Below are positions 8,601 through 16,906 of a stretch of DNA of 64,000 nucleotides, in pieces. Every line of letters begins with the position of its first letter. The stretch's first letter is position 1. The stretch comes from Mobilicoccus sp032056465 (GTDB lineage: Bacteria > Actinomycetota > Actinomycetes > Actinomycetales > Dermatophilaceae): the NCBI RefSeq assembly GCF_032056465.1, contig NZ_DAMBCL010000006.1. One strand, 5' to 3'. The notes below the pieces were generated by a model, which was not told the origin of the DNA, did not search any database, and saw only the letters and a program-made list of their open reading frames with translations. The translations under genes were made by a program, and so were the position numbers.

Positions 8601-9536
8601 ATGGGCAGGGTGAGTCCTTCCGAGGCGCCGGCGGCCGACGTCGTCCCCCAACCCGACGACATCACTCGGCTCCTGCGCGAGCAGGCGCCCCGGCTGGCCG
8701 ATCTCCCGGTCCGCGCGATCCCGGCCTCCGGAAGCAGTAACTGGGTCTTCCGTCTCGGGGAGAGGTGGGCGGTGCGGTTGCCGCGGACGGACGCTCACGT
8801 CTCCGATCTGCTGAACGAGGTCCGATGGCTGCCCCGCCTTGCGGCGGGCTTGCCGGCGCCGGTGCCGAGGGTCGTCGCCGTCGGGGAACCCTCGGAGGTG
8901 TGTCCGCGCCCGTGGATCGTCGTGTCGTGGTTCTCCGGAGACCGCCCTGCCCGTCTCGATGCACCTGCTCAGAGTCGGTTCGCGCGCACTCTCGGGGAGT
9001 TCCTGTGCGCTCTGCACGAGGTCGACACCGGTGGTGTCCCGGCGGGTGCGGCGCACTGGGGATACCGGTGTGGTGAGCCGGTCACCGACACGATCGACGA
9101 ATGGGCCGACCGGGCCGCGACAGCGCTCGCAGACCTGTTCGACGAGGCCGCCGTCCGGGAGGCGTGGCGACGACTGCGTGACGTCCCACCCGCGACGGGG
9201 CCGGCGTGTCTCGTCCACACCGACGTGTCGACGGAGAACGTCCTGGTCGGTCGCGACGGGCGCCTCACGGGCGTGATCGACGTCGGCGGCATGGGGTTCG
9301 GGGACCGCTCCGTCGACCTCCTCTACGCCTGGAGCATGCTCGACGACCGGGGCCGCCACGAGCTCCGCCTCGCCGCGGACGTCGACGAGGCCACGTGGAT
9401 CCGTGCTCGTGCCTGGGCCTTCGCCGGGCCGGGGCTGCTGACCCTCGCGGACCATCGCGACACCATGCCGGCGAGGACCGAGCGCCTGACGAGGATGGTG
9501 GAGGCCGTCGCGGCCGACGTCGGCGTCAGGCTGTGA
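8601..9536 (+). CDS. aminoglycoside phosphotransferase (APH)-fold kinase
   Basis: A 311-residue kinase-like protein. The Brenner motif reads HTDVSTENVLVG (residues ~209-220), giving the catalytic Asp and the metal-binding Asn. The second metal site is IDVGGMGFGD, where APH proteins usually have IDWxxxxxGD. The N-terminal lobe has a plausible ATP-lysine region in WVFRLGERWAVRLPR. Such proteins phosphorylate small hydroxylated molecules; true aminoglycoside resistance cannot be inferred from these motifs. The ATG at 8601 is taken; a GTG at 8610 is also possible. It stands alone downstream of the sigma module. Confidence 0.8.
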   Translation: MGRVSPSEAPAADVVPQPDDITRLLREQAPRLADLPVRAIPASGSSNWVFRLGERWAVRLPRTDAHVSDLLNEVRWLPRLAAGLPAPVPRVVAVGEPSEVCPRPWIVVSWFSGDRPARLDAPAQSRFARTLGEFLCALHEVDTGGVPAGAAHWGYRCGEPVTDTIDEWADRAATALADLFDEAAVREAWRRLRDVPPATGPACLVHTDVSTENVLVGRDGRLTGVIDVGGMGFGDRSVDLLYAWSMLDDRGRHELRLAADVDEATWIRARAWAFAGPGLLTLADHRDTMPARTERLTRMVEAVAADVGVRL

Positions 9537-9799
9537 GGTCGACATCGCTCGTCGATCGATCGACGCCTCGAGTCACGAACGGGTCCGTCCCGTCCTCATG
9601 GCCGGCGACGCCATCCCGGCGGAGGTGCTGCGGCGGCCCACCCCAGCGCAGGCGGATTCCCTGACCAGAGACCAGATGAGCGACGGGGCGAACTGAGGCC
9701 GCTGACCGAGGTCGCCCTCGACCTGGAGGAATCGACGCACACCCTGCTGTGGTGCCTCGTACTCAGGCGGGTGCCCGGCGACCGTCCGATCATGAGGTC

Positions 9800-10198
9800 A
9801 TGAGTCATGTCATCGCCGTCGTCGTTCGTGCCCTGGTCACCGGTGCGATCGCGTGGGTCGTCGGGTGGTCGTTGACGCTCTTCGATTCCGGGGAGGTGGT
9901 CGGCGCCAACATCGGCGCCGGACTGGTCGCCTTCGCCGCGGTCGCGGTGGTCAGCCTCGTGTGGTCGTGCCTGGATGCGAGGCACGGTTGGGGTGTCGGC
10001 CGCGTCGTGCTCACGTGGCTGGTCGTCGGCCTGGCGTTGGGGCTGGTCGGCGCCTTTCAGGCGCAGGGGTCCGTGGGGCCGTTCGACCCGCACGTCCTCC
10101 GGTCAGATCTCGTCGGGCTGTCGGTGTTCGGGGTGGGCCTCACCACCGTTCCCGCGCTCGTCGGTGCCGTCGTCGGCCGATCGTTCCGGCGCCCGTAG
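9800..10198 (+). CDS. small integral membrane protein, 132 aa
   Basis: Four hydrophobic segments separated by short polar loops, and an RSFRRP basic C-terminus. No family recognised. The ATG at 9800 (MSHVIAVVV) is preferred to an upstream start at 9749 because the extra 17 residues are polar and Arg-rich and unlike a membrane-protein N-terminus. It is convergent with ino1 and shares a bidirectional terminator. The 263 bp before it show no other gene. Confidence 0.55.
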   Translation: MSHVIAVVVRALVTGAIAWVVGWSLTLFDSGEVVGANIGAGLVAFAAVAVVSLVWSCLDARHGWGVGRVVLTWLVVGLALGLVGAFQAQGSVGPFDPHVLRSDLVGLSVFGVGLTTVPALVGAVVGRSFRRP

Positions 10199-10281
10199 CT
10201 CCTCGACGCGCCTGGCACGGGCCGCGGCGCGGGGTGCCGCGGCACGAGGGAAGACGACGACACGACGCGATGAGAAACGAG

Positions 10282-10319
10282 GAGACCGCCGCTCCGTCCT
10301 CGGCACGGGCGGCGGTCTC
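10282..10319. terminator. bidirectional hairpin terminator
   Basis: GAGACCGCCGC (10282-10292) and GCGGCGGTCTC (10309-10319) form a perfect 11-bp stem with a 16-nt loop, placed between two convergent genes (the small membrane protein and ino1). Confidence 0.7.
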
Positions 10320-10348
10320 TCCTCACACTCCAGGTGGGTGGCGGTCGA

Positions 10349-11440
10349 TCAGCGCTCGATGTCACCGTCGATGAAGGCCTCGAGCTGGGCGCGACCGAGG
10401 TCGTCGGGGCGCTGCTCCGGCGGGGACTTCATGAGGTAGGCCGACGCCGACAGCAGCGGGCCGCCGATGCCGCGGTCGAGGGCGATCTTGGCGGCGCGGA
10501 CCGCGTCGATGATGATGCCCGCCGAGTTGGGGGAGTCCCACACTTCGAGCTTGTACTCCAGGCTGATCGGCACGTCACCGAACGCGCGTCCCTCGAGGCG
10601 GACGTAGGCCCACTTGCGGTCGTCGAGCCACTCCACGTAGTCGCTCGGACCGATGTGGACGTTGCGGTCCGCGGTCTTGCCCGCGAGCTTGCCGTTGAGG
10701 TTCGACGTGACGGCCTGGGTCTTGCTCACCTTCTTGGACTCGAGGCGCTCACGCTCGAGCATGTTCTTGAAGTCCATGTTGCCGCCGACGTTGAGCTGGT
10801 AGGTGCGGTCGAGTGTGACGCCACGGTCTTCGAACAGCTTGGCGAGGACGCGGTGGGTGATCGTCGCGCCGACCTGCGACTTGATGTCGTCACCGACGAT
10901 CGGCACTCCAGCCTTGGTGAACTTCTCCGCCCACTCCGGGTCGCTCGCGATGAACACCGGAAGCGCGTTGACGAACGCGACCCCGGCGTCGAGGGCGCAC
11001 TGTGCGTAGAACTTGTCGGCCTCCTCCGATCCCACGGGCAGGTACGACACCAGCACGTCGACCTTCGCCGCCTTGAGCGCACCGACGACGTCCACGGGCT
11101 CGGCCGAGGACTCCTCGATGGTCTCGGAGTAGTAGCGACCGAGACCGTCGAGCGTCGGCCCGCGCTGCACCACGACGTTCAGCGGATGGACGTCGGTGAT
11201 CTTGATCGTGTTGTTCTCGCTGCTGACGATCGCCTCGGCGAGGTCGAAACCGACCTTCTTGCCGTCGACGTCGAATGCGGCGACGAACTCGACGTGGCGG
11301 ACGTGATAGCCGCCGAACTGCACGTGCATGAGGCCGGGCACGGTCTCGGCCGGGTCGGCGTCCCGGTAGTACTGGACCCCTTGGACAAGGGCGGAAGCGC
11401 AGTTGCCGACGCCCGCGATGGCGACGCGGATGGAACCCAT
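10349..11440 (-). CDS. ino1: inositol-3-phosphate synthase (actinobacterial type)
   Basis: Cytoplasmic NAD-dependent enzyme that turns glucose-6-phosphate into inositol-3-phosphate, the first step toward phosphatidylinositol lipids and mycothiol. Residues 4-11 show the Rossmann start RVAIAGVGNCAS. Core motifs such as NALPVFIASDPEW, GDDIKSQVGATITHR and LNVGGNMDFKNM are in the expected order. Its 363 residues match the short bacterial form. The ATG at 11440 has GAGGGAG 9 nt upstream; the frame's upstream extension runs through the operator and a palindromic repeat and is rejected. A -10 box (TAAGAT) abutting the palindrome TGAGCGCGCTCA suggests repressor control. Confidence 0.95.
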   Translation of the reverse strand: MGSIRVAIAGVGNCASALVQGVQYYRDADPAETVPGLMHVQFGGYHVRHVEFVAAFDVDGKKVGFDLAEAIVSSENNTIKITDVHPLNVVVQRGPTLDGLGRYYSETIEESSAEPVDVVGALKAAKVDVLVSYLPVGSEEADKFYAQCALDAGVAFVNALPVFIASDPEWAEKFTKAGVPIVGDDIKSQVGATITHRVLAKLFEDRGVTLDRTYQLNVGGNMDFKNMLERERLESKKVSKTQAVTSNLNGKLAGKTADRNVHIGPSDYVEWLDDRKWAYVRLEGRAFGDVPISLEYKLEVWDSPNSAGIIIDAVRAAKIALDRGIGGPLLSASAYLMKSPPEQRPDDLGRAQLEAFIDGDIER

Positions 11441-11510
11441 CTCGTGGGACTCCCTCTCTCGGGTCGCGGCGACACGGCGTGCCCGCCGCGACGGATACGG
11501 ATGTCGTCGC

Positions 11511-11528
11511 ATCTTATGAGCGCGCTCA
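11511..11528 (-). promoter_or_regulatory. ino1 promoter -10 and adjoining palindromic operator
   Basis: TGAGCGCGCTCA (11517-11528) is a perfect 12-bp palindrome. On the minus strand it is directly followed by TAAGAT (11516-11511), a good -10 box about 70 bp before the ino1 start. The palindrome fills the -35/-10 spacer, where a bound repressor would block transcription. The -35 box is weak. The same 12-mer recurs at 18884-18895. Confidence 0.5.
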
Positions 11529-11649
11529 GACTCTGCTGTCGCGCCCTCCGGTAGACGGGATCCAGGAGCACGGACGTCCGATCCGGCGACCCGGTGGAGC
11601 CAGGCCGGGCGGTGTGCGGGCCGCTGGTCGCGCCGCTGCGCAGCCAGGG

Positions 11650-11713
11650 TCGCAGGCAGGGATGCGGTGGTCTGGCTGTCATGGCCACCACCTCGTCGCA
11701 TCCTCACCTGCGA
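11650..11713. repeat. 64-bp palindromic repeat, copy A
   Basis: Terminal arms 11650-11666 and 11697-11713 (17 bp each, 14 of 17 paired) enclose a 30-bp loop with its own short stem (GTGGT/ACCAC). The element matches copy B (13050-13113) over exactly 64 bp, best in the 3' arm CGCATCCTCACCTGCGA, which is identical. It lies in the 339-bp spacer upstream of ino1. A REP-like or non-autonomous mobile element is the best guess. Confidence 0.75.
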
Positions 11714-11779
11714 TCATGAGAGAGGTCGGGACTGTGGTGTCCCGGTGTCTCGCGACGACCCCCGCGCGGCTCGACGCGG

Positions 11780-12070
11780 TCAGAGAGCCCGGGCCTCGCC
11801 CGCGACGACGCGCCGCTCACGCAGGAGCGGGAGGATCCGGGCCACGCCGATCTCGGCGAAGTGCGGGCTCTCGCGGTGGGCCGTGAAGTCGGCCTCGGTG
11901 CGGTAGGCCTCGACAATGACGAAGTGCCCCTCGTCCTCGAGACTGCGGGCGACGTCGTAGGCGACGTTGCCCTCCTCCGTGCGGGTGGCCCGCGCGAGCT
12001 CCACCAGCGCCTCGGCCACGGCGGGGGCGTCGTCCGGTTCGGTCAGGTAGTGCGCGGTGACGCAGTACAT
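11780..12070 (-). CDS. putative quinol/antibiotic-biosynthesis monooxygenase (ABM fold)
   Basis: A 96-residue dimeric ferredoxin-like ABM protein. It shows the usual pattern of an N-terminal strand (YCVTAHYLTE), a long helix (VAEALVELARATRTEEGNVAYDV) and the strand/helix FVIVEAYRTEADFTAHRESPHF with the conserved His. Family members are cofactor-free monooxygenases or small oxidative-stress proteins; the substrate is unknown. The ATG at 12070 is preferred because AAGGAG is 8 nt upstream; an overlapping GTG lies 6 nt earlier. Confidence 0.8.
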   Translation of the reverse strand: MYCVTAHYLTEPDDAPAVAEALVELARATRTEEGNVAYDVARSLEDEGHFVIVEAYRTEADFTAHRESPHFAEIGVARILPLLRERRVVAGEARAL

Positions 12071-12529
12071 CGTCACGTCTCCTTCTCGGTCGGGTTCGTC
12101 CGGTCGATGCCCTCACCGCGACGGCCCGATCTCCAGGACTCGCCCGCGCTCGTCGGTCACGACCTGACGCGGCCGGCGATCGTCGATGATCTCGCCGCCG
12201 AGGAGCGCCGAGGCCGGACCCGTCCCGCCGTCGCGAGGGGGACTCGGACGAGAGGCAGATCAATCGCCGGCACCGACGTCGTGGCAGGCGGGGGCGCGGC
12301 GAAGACGGCCCCGCGGCGAAGACGGCCCCGCGGAACGGTCGCTGCGGTGAACGGCCTGGTGAAGCCTACTCCGCCGGCCCCGAGCCGTGATCGCCACTGC
12401 CGCCGACGGCCGGGGCGCAGCGCGAACGGCGCCTCGGCCGGGGCTGTCGAGGTCCGGTGTGCCGATGCCAGGGTCCGGTCCGGAGAGCCGGTGATCCGCC
12501 CACGGCCCACCGGTCGATAGGTTCGACGC
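12071..12529. other. 459-bp stretch without a supported gene
   Basis: It holds a 17-bp direct repeat GAAGACGGCCCCGCGGM (12301-12317, 12318-12334). On the minus strand there is a short protein-like stretch without a start codon that ends in RGRVLEIGPSR before a TGA at 12113-12115. That stretch reads like the tail of a lost gene that lay upstream of the monooxygenase. Nothing else is recognisable. Confidence 0.4.
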
Positions 12530-12982
12530 ATGACGAGCGCGGTGCACCACATCGAGCTGTGGACCTCCGACGTGGAGGCGGCGCAGGGGTCGTTCGACTG
12601 GTTGCTCACGTCAATCGGGTGGGTCGCGGTGCCCGATCCCGACTGGCCGGCCGGACGCATCTGGCAACACGCCGGCGGCGTCTACCTCGTCCTCGAGCAG
12701 TCGCCGGACGTGACCGGCCCGCACGATCGGCTGCGCGCCGGGCTCAACCATCTCGCGCTCCGCGTCGCCGATCGCAGGCAGCTCGACGACCTCCGCGTGC
12801 AGTGCGTCCACCACGGCTGGTCCGAGTTGTTCGCGGAGCGCTACCCCCACGCCGGCGGGCCTCGGCACACCGCCTTGTTCCTCCACAACGCGGAGGGCTT
12901 CGAGGTCGAGCTGGTGGTCGACGGGGGTGCGTCTCTCGACGGTGACGGGGAGCCCGCCGGCCGGGCCGATTCGACGGGGTGA
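12530..12982 (+). CDS. VOC (glyoxalase/bleomycin-resistance fold) protein
   Basis: A 150-residue single VOC-superfamily protein with the paired beta-alpha-beta modules. The first metal-site His is in AVHHIELWT (residues 4-12) and a second region is GLNHLALRVAD (residues ~69-79). The C-terminal GFEVELVVD supplies the usual metal Glu. Members are metal-dependent lyases, isomerases or binding proteins, and the substrate is not predictable. The ATG at 12530 is the only start in keeping with the fold. Copy B of the palindromic repeat follows it. Confidence 0.8.
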   Translation: MTSAVHHIELWTSDVEAAQGSFDWLLTSIGWVAVPDPDWPAGRIWQHAGGVYLVLEQSPDVTGPHDRLRAGLNHLALRVADRRQLDDLRVQCVHHGWSELFAERYPHAGGPRHTALFLHNAEGFEVELVVDGGASLDGDGEPAGRADSTG

Positions 12983-13049
12983 TCGGGTGGCCGCGAGCGC
13001 GTGGGATCAGCACGGCCCTCCCCGTGGGCGCGACCCGGGGTCCCCAAGA

Positions 13050-13113
13050 TCGCACGTGAGGATGCGCTGAGGTGGCTGCCATGGCGACCGCCTCCCCGCA
13101 TCCTCACCTGCGA
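13050..13113. repeat. 64-bp palindromic repeat, copy B
   Basis: Arms TCGCACGTGAGGATGCG (13050-13066) and CGCATCCTCACCTGCGA (13097-13113) pair with one mismatch around a 30-bp loop containing the palindrome GCCATGGC. Same length and 3' arm as copy A at 11650-11713. It lies between the VOC gene and the convergent MFS gene. Confidence 0.75.
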
Positions 13114-13196
13114 CCTCGGGCCGTGCCGGAGGCGGCAGCTCGTGTCGGGCGTCGGTCCTTGCGCGCCGACCGACCGGCGCCTCCCCCGGGAGCGGG

Positions 13197-14651
13197 TCAG
13201 AACGTGGCGTGCGGGGCGCCCACCGCGGGGGCGTCGACCACGTCCCGGCGCGGAGCCGGATGTGCCGGCATGAGCGCGACCGCGAGCGTCGCGAGCACGG
13301 CCACCCCGGCGAAGACGTAGAACCCCCACGGGTAGGCGAGGCCCCGGGTGGCGAGCATCCCCGTGATCGCGGGTCCGACGATCGCGCCGAGCCGACCGAC
13401 CCCCGACGCCAGGCCGAGTGCGGTGCCGCGGACCTCGGGCTCGACGAGGTGCGCGACGAGGGCGTACACGAGACCCTGGGCGCTGAAGACGAACAGGCCC
13501 GTGACGAACACGACGGCGTGCAGCACCACGGCGTCGTCCATCCGGACGCTGAGCAGCGCGAGGAACGCGGCGGAGGCGGCGAACCACGCGATCGTCGACG
13601 CCCTGATCCCGCGGCGGTCGGCGACGACGCCGCCGAGGGCGAGTCCGGCGATCGCGCCCGCGTTCATGATGAGCAACAGGCTGAGGGCCTTCGTCAGTGA
13701 GTAGCCGGCCGAACGCATGATCTGCGGCAGCCACGTGTTGAGGCCGTACACGAGCAACAGGCCCATGAACGAGGCGAGCCACGAGCACAGCAGCGTCCGA
13801 CGGTGCGAGCGGAGCAGGTCGAGCATCTGCGGCCGGGGCGTCGTGCCCGCCGCCGTCACCGAAGGCGAGGCCGATTCCGACGACATCGCCGATGTCGTCG
13901 ATGCGCTGTCCGGCGTCGATGCGCTGCCCGGTGCCGATGCGCTGCCCGGCGTCGATGCGCTGCTCGACCCTGACGCCTCGCGTGACCCCGGCGCGCCGAA
14001 CGATGCGGTCGCGGTCGGGTGCATGGCTCCGGCCTCACCATGGCGAGCGAGGGGAGAGGTCTCGGGGATGCACGTCCACACGAACGGCAGGAGGACCAGC
14101 CCGGCGACGCCGCCGAGGATGAAGACGAGGTGCCAGTGCGGGATGACGAGCAGGGCAAAGAGCGACATCGCGACGGCGCCGACGTGGTAGCCCGTCATCG
14201 TCGAGGTCGTCGCCGTCGCCTTGCGGTCGGCGCGGGAGGACTCCGTCATGATCGTGATCGCCGCCGGCATGCACGACCCCAGCCCGAGGCCGGCGACCAG
14301 TCGAGTCGCGGCGAGGAGGGGGACGGTCGGCGCGAACGGCACGAGGATCGTGAACACGGAGAAGATCGCGACCGACAGCGTGAGGCCCACGCGGCGTCCG
14401 AAACGGTCGATGAGCGGACCACCCGCGCCGGCGCCGATGCCCACACCGACGAGCGACAGCGTCGCGACGAGCGTGAGGTCGTCGCCGTTCATGCCGAGGT
14501 GGTGGGTCTCCGTGAGCGTGGGGATGACCGCGCCAAACGCGACCAGGTCGAACCCCTCGAGCGCGACGGTCAGCCAGCACACGAGCGAGACGAGCCCGGC
14601 CGACCGTGTCCCGGCCCGCGCGCTTCCTCGCCGAATGTCGTTCGTTGTCAT
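13197..14651 (-). CDS. MFS transporter, aromatic acid:H+ symporter-like
   Basis: A 484-residue inner-membrane permease with 12 hydrophobic segments. The first helix holds LEGFDLVAFGAVIPTL and the loop after TM2 has PLIDRFGRR, both typical of the AAHS group (BenK/PcaK type) that takes up aromatic acids. The central cytoplasmic loop is unusually long and built from a Ser/Ala/Gly/Pro tandem repeat (an 18-bp DNA repeat at 13900-13971). The ATG at 14651 has GGGGGAA upstream; the longer frame to 14882 is Arg-rich and rejected. It precedes no operon partner closely (247 bp to the GMC gene). Substrate inferred only from family resemblance. Confidence 0.85.
   Translation of the reverse strand: MTTNDIRRGSARAGTRSAGLVSLVCWLTVALEGFDLVAFGAVIPTLTETHHLGMNGDDLTLVATLSLVGVGIGAGAGGPLIDRFGRRVGLTLSVAIFSVFTILVPFAPTVPLLAATRLVAGLGLGSCMPAAITIMTESSRADRKATATTSTMTGYHVGAVAMSLFALLVIPHWHLVFILGGVAGLVLLPFVWTCIPETSPLARHGEAGAMHPTATASFGAPGSREASGSSSASTPGSASAPGSASTPDSASTTSAMSSESASPSVTAAGTTPRPQMLDLLRSHRRTLLCSWLASFMGLLLVYGLNTWLPQIMRSAGYSLTKALSLLLIMNAGAIAGLALGGVVADRRGIRASTIAWFAASAAFLALLSVRMDDAVVLHAVVFVTGLFVFSAQGLVYALVAHLVEPEVRGTALGLASGVGRLGAIVGPAITGMLATRGLAYPWGFYVFAGVAVLATLAVALMPAHPAPRRDVVDAPAVGAPHATF
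13900..13971. repeat. 18-bp tandem repeat inside the MFS gene
   Basis: Units GATGCGCTGTCCGGCGTC (13900-13917), GATGCGCTGCCCGGTGCC (13918-13935) and GATGCGCTGCCCGGCGTC (13936-13953), then a partial copy. It encodes a Gly/Ser/Ala-rich spacer in the TM6-TM7 loop and keeps the frame, so copy number could vary without breaking the protein. Confidence 0.8.
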
Positions 14652-14898
14652 GGTGGTTCCCCCATTCCGACACCGGGGTCGGCCCCTGGGGCGACATGTC
14701 GCTCGACCGGCCCGCGTTCCCCCGCGTACCCCCCGCAGCCCGGCCCTTCGCCCCGAACGAGCCGACGCCGTCACCACCGTAACCCCATCCGGACGGGTGT
14801 CCAGGAGGCATGTCGACATCCCGTCGACGAACGAACGGGGCTCGGTGGGTGGTGACGGCACCTCGTCCGGGCTGCGTGCCACAGCCCGGACGACTGCA

Positions 14899-16758
14899 TC
14901 AGGGGCCGGTGACGACCGGCGCCGCCTGGGGCAGCTCCTGCTTCGTCGGGACGGAGTCGGGATCGACGGGCCGCAGGCCCCGGCGGGTGACCTGCTCGAC
15001 GGGGATGACCGCCGAGGCGTGGGTGAACGCCCTCACGGCGGAGCGCAGCGGCGCCTCGGGCTCGACGCGTTCGTAGGCCGCCCCCTGCTCGGGGCGTGCG
15101 TCCCTCCCTCCGGCGACGGGCCAGAGTGACATCGCCCGTTCGGCCTGCGCGGTGATCGTCAGCGCCGGGTTGACGCCGAGGTTGGCCGACACCGCGGTGC
15201 CGTCGACGACGTGCAGGCTCGGGTAGCCCCACACACGGTGGTAGGGGTCGATGACGCCTTCGTCGGGGGAGGCGCCGATGACGGCACCGCCGAGGAAATG
15301 GGCCGTCATGGGGATGTCGAAGATCTCGGTCGTCGAGCCGCCGGCCATCGTCGCGCGCCCCGTGAGGCGCCGCAGCGTGCGCGCCACCGCACGCATGGCC
15401 GCATGCCCCTCGGGCAGGTAGGTCGGGTTGGGTTCGCCGTGCCCCTGTGAACTCGTCAGGCGCCACCGCCCGAATCGGCGCCGGCTCGAGACCGTGAGGG
15501 AGTTGTCGCGGTTCTGCATGACGAGCCCGACGATCGTGCGTTCGCTCCACCGGTAGGTCACGGCGCTCGAGATCGCGGCGACCGGGTGCTTGACGGCCTC
15601 GACGACGGCCCGCAGGGGGCGGGGCAGTCGACCGCCGCCCGGCACGGCGATCGCGGTGAGGACGCCCATCGCGTTGGATCCGGGTCCGTAGCGGCAGTTC
15701 TCGACGTGGGTGTCGTGGGTGGGGTGGAAGCTGCTCGTGATCGCGACGCCGCGCGCGAGCTCCCCGTCGTTCGGGACGGAGGCGATGGTCGCGGCCCCGA
15801 GCAGCGCCTCGGAGTTCGTGCGGGTGAGCATGCCGAGCGCCTCGGAGAGTCGCGGCAACTCACCTTCGGCCTTCATCGTGTGCAGCAGCGTCTGCGTCCC
15901 CCAGGTTCCGGCGGCGAGGACGACGTGACGCGCCGTGACGATCTGCGCGTCGTCGGCCACCCACGCACCGGTGCGTTCGTGACGCACCCGCCACACGGGA
16001 TCGTCCTCCGTTCCCGGGACGAGGCCGACGCGGGTCACCGTGCGGTCGGCCACGATGCGCGCTCCGAGGCCCTCGGCGAGCGCGAGATAGTTCTTGACCA
16101 GCGTGTTCTTGGCCCCGACGCGACACCCGACCATGCAGTTGCCGCACTCGGTGCACCCCGTGCGAGCCGGCCCGGCCCCGCCGAAGTAGGGATCGTCGAC
16201 CGTGACGCCGGGGTCACCGAAGAACACACCGACGGGCGTCTTGCGGTAGGTGGCGGCGACGCCGAGTTCCTCCGCGGTCTCCCGCATGACCCGCTCGGCG
16301 AGGCCCGCGCAGGGATTGGTGACGACGCCGAGCATCGTGGAGGCGAGGTCGTAGTGGGGCGCGAGCTCGTCGGCCCAGTCGGTGATGTGCGCCCACTGCG
16401 GATCGCGGAAGAACGGCGGCGGCGGGACGTAGAGGGTCTGGGCGTAGTTGAGCGACCCACCACCGACGCCCGCCCCGGCGAGGATGAGGACGTCGGGCAG
16501 GGCGTGGATGCGTTGGATCCCACGACAACCGATCCGGGGTGCCCAGAAGTAGTTGCGGACGTCCCAACTCGTCGCGGGCAGCTCCGCGTCGGCGAACCGG
16601 CGGCCGCTCTCGAGGACGAGGACCCGGTACCCCTTCTCGGCGAGGCGCAGCGCGGTGACGGAACCGCCGAAACCGGATCCCACGACGACGACGTCGTACA
16701 GAGGGTCGGCGACCGGGCGGGACGGGGTGGACGTGGCAGACGTAGAGGGGGACGTCAT
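14899..16758 (-). CDS. GMC-type FAD oxidoreductase, cholesterol-oxidase (ChoD)-like
   Basis: A 619-residue flavoprotein. The ADP-binding motif is VVVVGSGFGGSVTALRLAEK (residues ~23-42), a second FAD region is GAGVGGGSLNYAQTLY, and the GMC C-terminal domain has TAHFLGGAVIG and NLGVNPALTITAQAERAM. A CxxCxxCxxxC set (C202, C205, C208, C212 in GCTECGNCMVGCRVGAKNT) is characteristic of the mycobacterial ChoD-like branch and could hold a metal or Fe-S centre. Likely oxidises a sterol or bulky alcohol; the true substrate is unknown. The ATG at 16758 is preceded by a weak GAGG. It lies 148 bp downstream of the alcohol dehydrogenase on the same strand. Confidence 0.87.
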   Translation of the reverse strand: MTSPSTSATSTPSRPVADPLYDVVVVGSGFGGSVTALRLAEKGYRVLVLESGRRFADAELPATSWDVRNYFWAPRIGCRGIQRIHALPDVLILAGAGVGGGSLNYAQTLYVPPPPFFRDPQWAHITDWADELAPHYDLASTMLGVVTNPCAGLAERVMRETAEELGVAATYRKTPVGVFFGDPGVTVDDPYFGGAGPARTGCTECGNCMVGCRVGAKNTLVKNYLALAEGLGARIVADRTVTRVGLVPGTEDDPVWRVRHERTGAWVADDAQIVTARHVVLAAGTWGTQTLLHTMKAEGELPRLSEALGMLTRTNSEALLGAATIASVPNDGELARGVAITSSFHPTHDTHVENCRYGPGSNAMGVLTAIAVPGGGRLPRPLRAVVEAVKHPVAAISSAVTYRWSERTIVGLVMQNRDNSLTVSSRRRFGRWRLTSSQGHGEPNPTYLPEGHAAMRAVARTLRRLTGRATMAGGSTTEIFDIPMTAHFLGGAVIGASPDEGVIDPYHRVWGYPSLHVVDGTAVSANLGVNPALTITAQAERAMSLWPVAGGRDARPEQGAAYERVEPEAPLRSAVRAFTHASAVIPVEQVTRRGLRPVDPDSVPTKQELPQAAPVVTGP

Positions 16759-16906
16759 CACGGAACCTCGATCATCGAGGATGCTCGACGCTGAGCATCG
16801 GGGAGGGGGATGGGGCTCCGCCACGCCCCGAGCTCGGAGGCTCGGGGCGTGGGGTGAGGCGGGTACGTCGCGGCGCGTCGGCCGCGCGTGGGTTCAGGGC
16901 GCGGGA

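Noticed and set aside
8601..9536. Aminoglycoside resistance gene
   Set aside because: Only the general APH kinase fold is visible; the motifs do not support a specific drug substrate.
12841..13788. Minus-strand frame overlapping the VOC gene and the MFS 3' end
   Set aside because: Spans the palindromic repeat and is Arg-rich; the two real genes explain the coding signal.
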